Shown here in pieces: positions 59,713-64,000 of a stretch of 64,000 nucleotides of DNA. Numbering within the stretch: position 1 is the stretch's first letter; each line of letters opens with the position of its first letter. Below the pieces are notes generated by a model. It had not been told where the DNA came from. It saw nothing but the letters and a program-made list of their open reading frames with translations, and ran no database searches. Source of the DNA: Vigna angularis (taxonomy: Eukaryota > Streptophyta > Magnoliopsida > Fabales > Fabaceae); the NCBI RefSeq assembly GCF_016808095.1, contig NC_068971.1:44824131-44888130 (forward strand), given 5' to 3'. The translations under genes and the position numbers were made by a program.

Positions 59713-61362
59713 ATGGTTCCCAAAAAAATCATGGCTTTGACTTCTGAATATCCTTCACTCTTTCTCCTCTTACTCCTGTCTATTCTATTTCTCTTTCTCC
59801 TCCGCCGCAAAACCGCAACCAGTAATCGCCGTCTTCCGCCAGGACCACCGGGATGGCCCATATTCGGAAACATGTTTCAGCTTGGAGACATGCCTCACCG
59901 CACCCTCGCCAAACTAAGGGCCAAACACGGCCCCGTCGTGTGGCTCCAAATCGGCGCCATTAACACCATGACTATTCTCTCAGCCAATGCTGCCACCGTG
60001 TTCTTCAAGAATCACGACCACGCATTCGCAGACCGCACCATAACCGAAACCATGCGAGTCCACAACTACGACAAATCCTCCTTGGCCTTAGCCCCATACG
60101 GCCCCTACTGGCGCCTCATGCGGCGCCTCGTCACCGTGGACATGCTGGTGGCGAAACGCTTAAACGAAACCGCTCCAGTGCGGCGGAAGTGCGTAAACGA
60201 CATGATAACATGGTTGAGCAAAGAGGCTGAGAAGTTGGAAGAGGGTGGCGGAGTCCACGTGGCGCGGTTCGTGTTCCTGATGTCGTTCAACCTGTTAGGG
60301 AACCTGATGTTGTCGCGGGACTTATTCGACCCTGAATCGGAAGACGGGTCGGAGTTTTTCGCTGCTATGATCGGTATGATGGAGTGGACAGGACAAGCTA
60401 ACGTGGCTGACATGTTCCCCTGGCTGAGGTGGCTAGACCCGCAAGGTTTGAAGAGGAAGGTGGATCGAGAGATGGGCAAAGCTCTGGAAATCGCGTCGAA
60501 GTTCGTGAAACAGCGTCTGGCAGAGCAGCACTCTGATAAAATGACAAGGGACTTCTTGGGTGTATGGATTGAATTTCAAAACAGCAACAATGAAGAAGTA
60601 CTCAACATATCAGACAAAGACCTCAACATTTTCATTTTGGTACAAAATATACAAAATTTTTACTTCAACATTTTATATATGTGTACATGGTGATAGTAAC
60701 CAGTGTTATTAAACGATGTACAGGAATTATTCTTGGCTGGGTCAGAAACAACAAGCAGCACAATTGAATGGGCGATGACGCAGCTTCTGCGCAACCCAGA
60801 GTGTCTTGAGAAGTTGAAAAGCGAGCTTGATCAAGTGGTTGGACGCGAAAGAGAAGTTGAAGAGAGTGACATAGACAACCTACCCTACCTACAAGCCGTG
60901 ATTAAGGAAACACTTAGATTGCACCCTCCCATTCCGATGCTTGTCCCTCGGAAGGCCATCAAGGACACAGAGTTCATGGGATACGACATTCCCAAAGACA
61001 CCCAAGTTTTGGTGAATGCTTGGGCCATAGGGAGAGACCCTGATGTTTGGGAGCAACCCTTTGATTTCAAGCCCCAACGCTTTGTGGAAGATTGCAAGAA
61101 CATCGATTACAAGGGACATCATTTTGAGTTGATTCCTTTTGGAGGTGGACGAAGAATGTGTGCGGGTGTGCCCCTAGCGCATAGAATTCTTCATCTTGTG
61201 TTGGGATCGTTGCTTCACCGATTCGACTGGAAACTTCAGAATCATGTAACGCCCTCCACCGTGGATATGAGGGACAGGCTCGGTGTCACCATGCGAAAGC
61301 TTCAACCCTTGCTTGCTGTGCCTAAATTAATTCCCCCTTCCCCTTCCATCGTTAATGATTAA
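59713..61362 (+). CDS. cytochrome P450, CYP76A-like
   Basis: Two exons, 59713-60639 and 60724-61362, join in phase at GTACAA/TACAG and give 521 aa (515 if Met at 59731 is used). The N-terminal membrane anchor (about 14-30, LFLLLLLSILFLFLL) is followed by the hinge LPPGPPGWP. P450 marks are the I-helix AGSETTSS (about 314), ETLR (371-374, K-helix), DFKPQRF, and the heme loop PFGGGRRMCAG with Cys455 as iron ligand. It should be an ER-bound monooxygenase needing P450 reductase. Segments such as MEWTGQANVADMFPWLRWLDPQG fit CYP76A proteins, some of which oxidise monoterpenoids; the substrate here is unknown. All key residues are present, so it looks functional. Confidence 0.93.
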
Positions 61363-61397
61363 TACATAAGAAATATCTATTGTTCTCTTTATTTCCA

Positions 61398-61403
61398 AAT
61401 AAA
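61398..61403 (+). terminator. candidate poly(A) signal of the P450 gene
   Basis: AATAAA 36 bp past the stop codon; close, but within the range of plant near-upstream elements. Confidence 0.4.
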
Positions 61404-61956
61404 ACATATCACAGGTCATGTAGTGCTAAACATTTCTTTTCCAACACCATGGTTGATGTGTAATTGAAATGTTTAAGTTTAGAAGATGTGTGACTGAAAT
61501 TCCAAGAATAAATACAAATATAATTAGTGTTTTTGCAGTGGGAATATAATTCTACCTTTTCATTACTCCATTGATAATTTTTTATATTTTGTCATTGTTA
61601 TCGAAAGATTTTCTTTTACTCATTTAAGTAAGATTTACTTTTAATTTATTAGAGCGTTAGCATCTCATAAGTTTGTGTATTTCAAATTAAAATTTTATTC
61701 CATTTAAGTGATTTAAATGGTTTTTATTGTTATTTAAATATTTTACTGTTTAATGTTTATAATCAATTAAATATGTGATTGTTATTTTTCGTTTTTCTTA
61801 TTTAACTAATTCATTAAATTGTTCATTCCTTCTTTTAATGTATTTAAGTTCGTTAATTAACTTGAAACGAAAGATAACGAATGAGTTGACTACAAAATTT
61901 GAAAAAAATTGAAAAATAAAATCATGACTGTTACTTAGTCCTTTCATGAACGTGTG

Positions 61957-62441
61957 TAGAGCAGTGGTCATAATTTGCGAGTCGGGTAGGGTTTGAAAAA
62001 AATTGTATTTTCTTACATGGGTTAGATTTTAGCTCGGTTCGTTTAAGTTCGGTTCATGCGGGTTGACCCACCAACCCAACTATTTAATTTTATTTTATTA
62101 AAATTTAATTTTAATTTTATAAAAAAATATTTATTATTTTGTTTGTGTTTAAAAAAATTATTTAAGTTTCTTATTTTCAAAATTAATTAAATACTCTTGG
62201 GGAGTGAAATTTGTTTAGATTTAAATTATAGGAAGTTTGTAAATTTTTTATTTAAAAAAAATTGTAATTAAGTGAACTAGAAAACTAAACCTATTTACCC
62301 ATTAACCCGCGATGGGTCGAGCCGAGCTCGAATTTTTCTAAGTTGCTAATAAATAAGTCGAGTGTTGAGTTGACTCACTAAGTGACCAACCTCTGATGGA
62401 TCGAGTTAGATCGGGCCAAATGACCCGTTTTGACAGCTTTA
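61957..62441. mobile_element. hAT-like non-autonomous element
   Basis: The 485-bp block begins TAGAGCAGTGGTCA and ends with the inverse of TAAAGCTGTCAAAACGGGTCA. Flanking 8-mers AACGTGTG and TATGTGTG match at six of eight. Its interior has the GGGTTGACCC / AACCCGCGATGGGTCGAG phrases common in plant hAT-type MITEs. No coding sequence. Confidence 0.55.
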
Positions 62442-64000
62442 TATGTGTGTGAGAGAGAGAAATATATGTTAAAACAACTTTTTTAATAATATTTTGATAC
62501 AGTCACATGTCATTTTTTTTATTATTGGTGTATTATTGTATTTTTATTGTGCTGATATGGAAAATGAAATATTCAAAATTTTAGTCGAGCGATACTGTCC
62601 TTAAATATACTCATTTTCTCAAACAAAAATTCTCCAAACAGAATTCTTATTAAGTAGGAAGGAATAACATAGCTGCTTTGAAATTTTTGCACTAACTTTT
62701 TTTATGAACCCCTTCAAATTTTTTCACAAATTTTCTTTAATGTAATCACTTTAAAGTTCTCACGACAACATTTTCCATATATTCCCTGACTACCAAGATC
62801 ATCGCAATTACTAAATATGAATATGAGAGAAAACTACATCAATAAACTATTTCTTTCAAAGAAAAATTGTTAAAATAGGAATGACTGAATAAGTGGAAAA
62901 TTACATTAGAGTTTTTGCACGTATTTTTTTTAATGTAATTTTTTTTTAAAGTTATACACTAATTTTCAGAAACTTTACTTCTAAATTTATTCTTATTTAC
63001 CTCTAAAATTCACTTAAATAAATAATAAAAATTTATCTTCAAATTTTCTCATATCCATTCAATCACTCTACCTAAATCCATTAAAGTATTCAATCACTCT
63101 ACCTAAATCCATTAAACTAAACAAAAGAAATTATGATGTATATATAAAACTTGTGATTTATTCAAGTGCTAGATTGTTTATATTTGCTTTGAATCTTCTG
63201 CATATCCTTATCAGAAATTATCAATCAAATGTAATAGATGAAACATTTACAAAATAATGATATTTTGAGCACTTCCCTTAATTTTAAAAGCCTCTGGAAT
63301 AAAAATCCAGTGAAGGAAAAAAAAAGTACATTCTTATTGATTAAGTATTGCCTCATTAGAAACTTTATTAGGAAAAGTAGTTGAGAAAAGAAAATGACGG
63401 TTAAGGAAAGGAAATTTAATATCATTTGATAACTTTGATTAGAAAAACTTTAATATCATGTTTGGCTCTGCAAAGTTTACAAACAGAGGAAATCGCTTCC
63501 ACCTATATTCTCTGACGATAAACCTTCTGCAAGGGATTTTGACTATGCATTGATCATTACAATTGATCATTACAACTTAACATACATCTCAAAAATTTCA
63601 GAATCAATTACATTAGATTAAACTATTATTATCGAGCCAATTAACAAGGTTAAGGTCACCTCCTCCCAAAGCAAAACGTAAAGAAAGATAACGCATTATG
63701 TACTCATACAAAAGTAAAAGTTTTCCAACTCCTCGCCAGTTTCGTACCATCTACCATCAGAGCAACCATGAAAGCAGTTATAATTCAAGATTGGCTTTTC
63801 AAGTACACAAAACACCGCAAGCATACCAATTTGATGGAAATAAAAAAATCCTAATCATGATTTTGTTAATTTGATTAAAGTAATAGCAAAGATTAAGAAG
63901 CCTAATCACAATTTTGTTAATCCAATTACGTACAGAACCGTAAAAATTGAAATAAAGAAAGCAAATATTGAAGTAAGGAATTCTAATCACAATTTTCTTA
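62442..64000. other. AT-rich intergenic region
   Basis: No gene is seen. It contains an exact 29-bp duplication (listed separately) and short unsupported frames. Confidence 0.5.
63057..63116. repeat. 29-bp direct duplication
   Basis: ATTCAATCACTCTACCTAAA plus TCCATTAAA occurs twice (63057-63085 and 63088-63116) with two bases between. Confidence 0.9.

Overview
This is a plant nuclear window. It shows AT-rich intergenic DNA, GT-AG introns, a Pol III tRNA gene, LTR retrotransposons with tRNA-type primer sites, and plant-specific gene families. The mix of legume-type miniature LTR elements (TRIMs) and the close protein matches suggest a legume, probably tribe Phaseoleae (Vigna/Phaseolus/Glycine group). 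That placement is an inference, not something the sequence proves.

Six protein-coding genes and one tRNA gene are well supported. In order they are: an F-box/PP2-domain protein of the PP2-A15 type (990-6596, minus, 3 exons); a single-exon trihelix transcription factor (14766-16112, plus); tRNA-Arg(UCU) (16471-16543, minus); a cytosolic pyruvate kinase of the 527-residue subtype (22648-31004, minus, 16 exons); an LRR receptor-like kinase of the PXC1 type (34028-36151, minus, 2 exons); a class I HD-Zip protein of the LMI1/ATHB22/ATHB51 group (42814-44379, minus, 3 exons); and a CYP76-type cytochrome P450 (59713-61362, plus, 2 exons). Exon joins were worked out by hand and the phases of all joins agree. 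From memory, the Arabidopsis relatives of the F-box, pyruvate kinase, PXC1 and HD-Zip genes lie next to each other in two duplicated blocks (At3g53000-At3g52990 and At2g36570-At2g36580-At2g36610). The window therefore looks like an ancestral gene neighbourhood opened up by transposons.

The space between genes is mostly mobile-element debris. It includes a decayed 5.2-kb Ty3/gypsy chromovirus next to the tRNA gene (16615-21811). There are three solo LTRs with perfect 5-bp target duplications: 9003-11150, 28084-28391 inside the pyruvate kinase gene, and 51349-51859. Two copies of a non-autonomous Mutator-like family have perfect 9-10-bp target duplications (38785-39862 and 58817-59487). TRIM elements lie at 45270-45552 and 52634-53140. 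A nearly perfect inverted repeat was built from a copia integrase fragment (46946-47817). A non-autonomous LTR element carries eight 45-bp repeats (54778-56460). Further MITE-like and hAT-like elements, a ~545-bp tandem repeat and several AT microsatellites complete the picture.

The genes are independent plant loci, not an operon. I found no CRISPR array, defence island or obviously new gene system. The least-explained structures are the Mutator-like family with its palindromic core and the retro-derived palindrome at 46946-47817.
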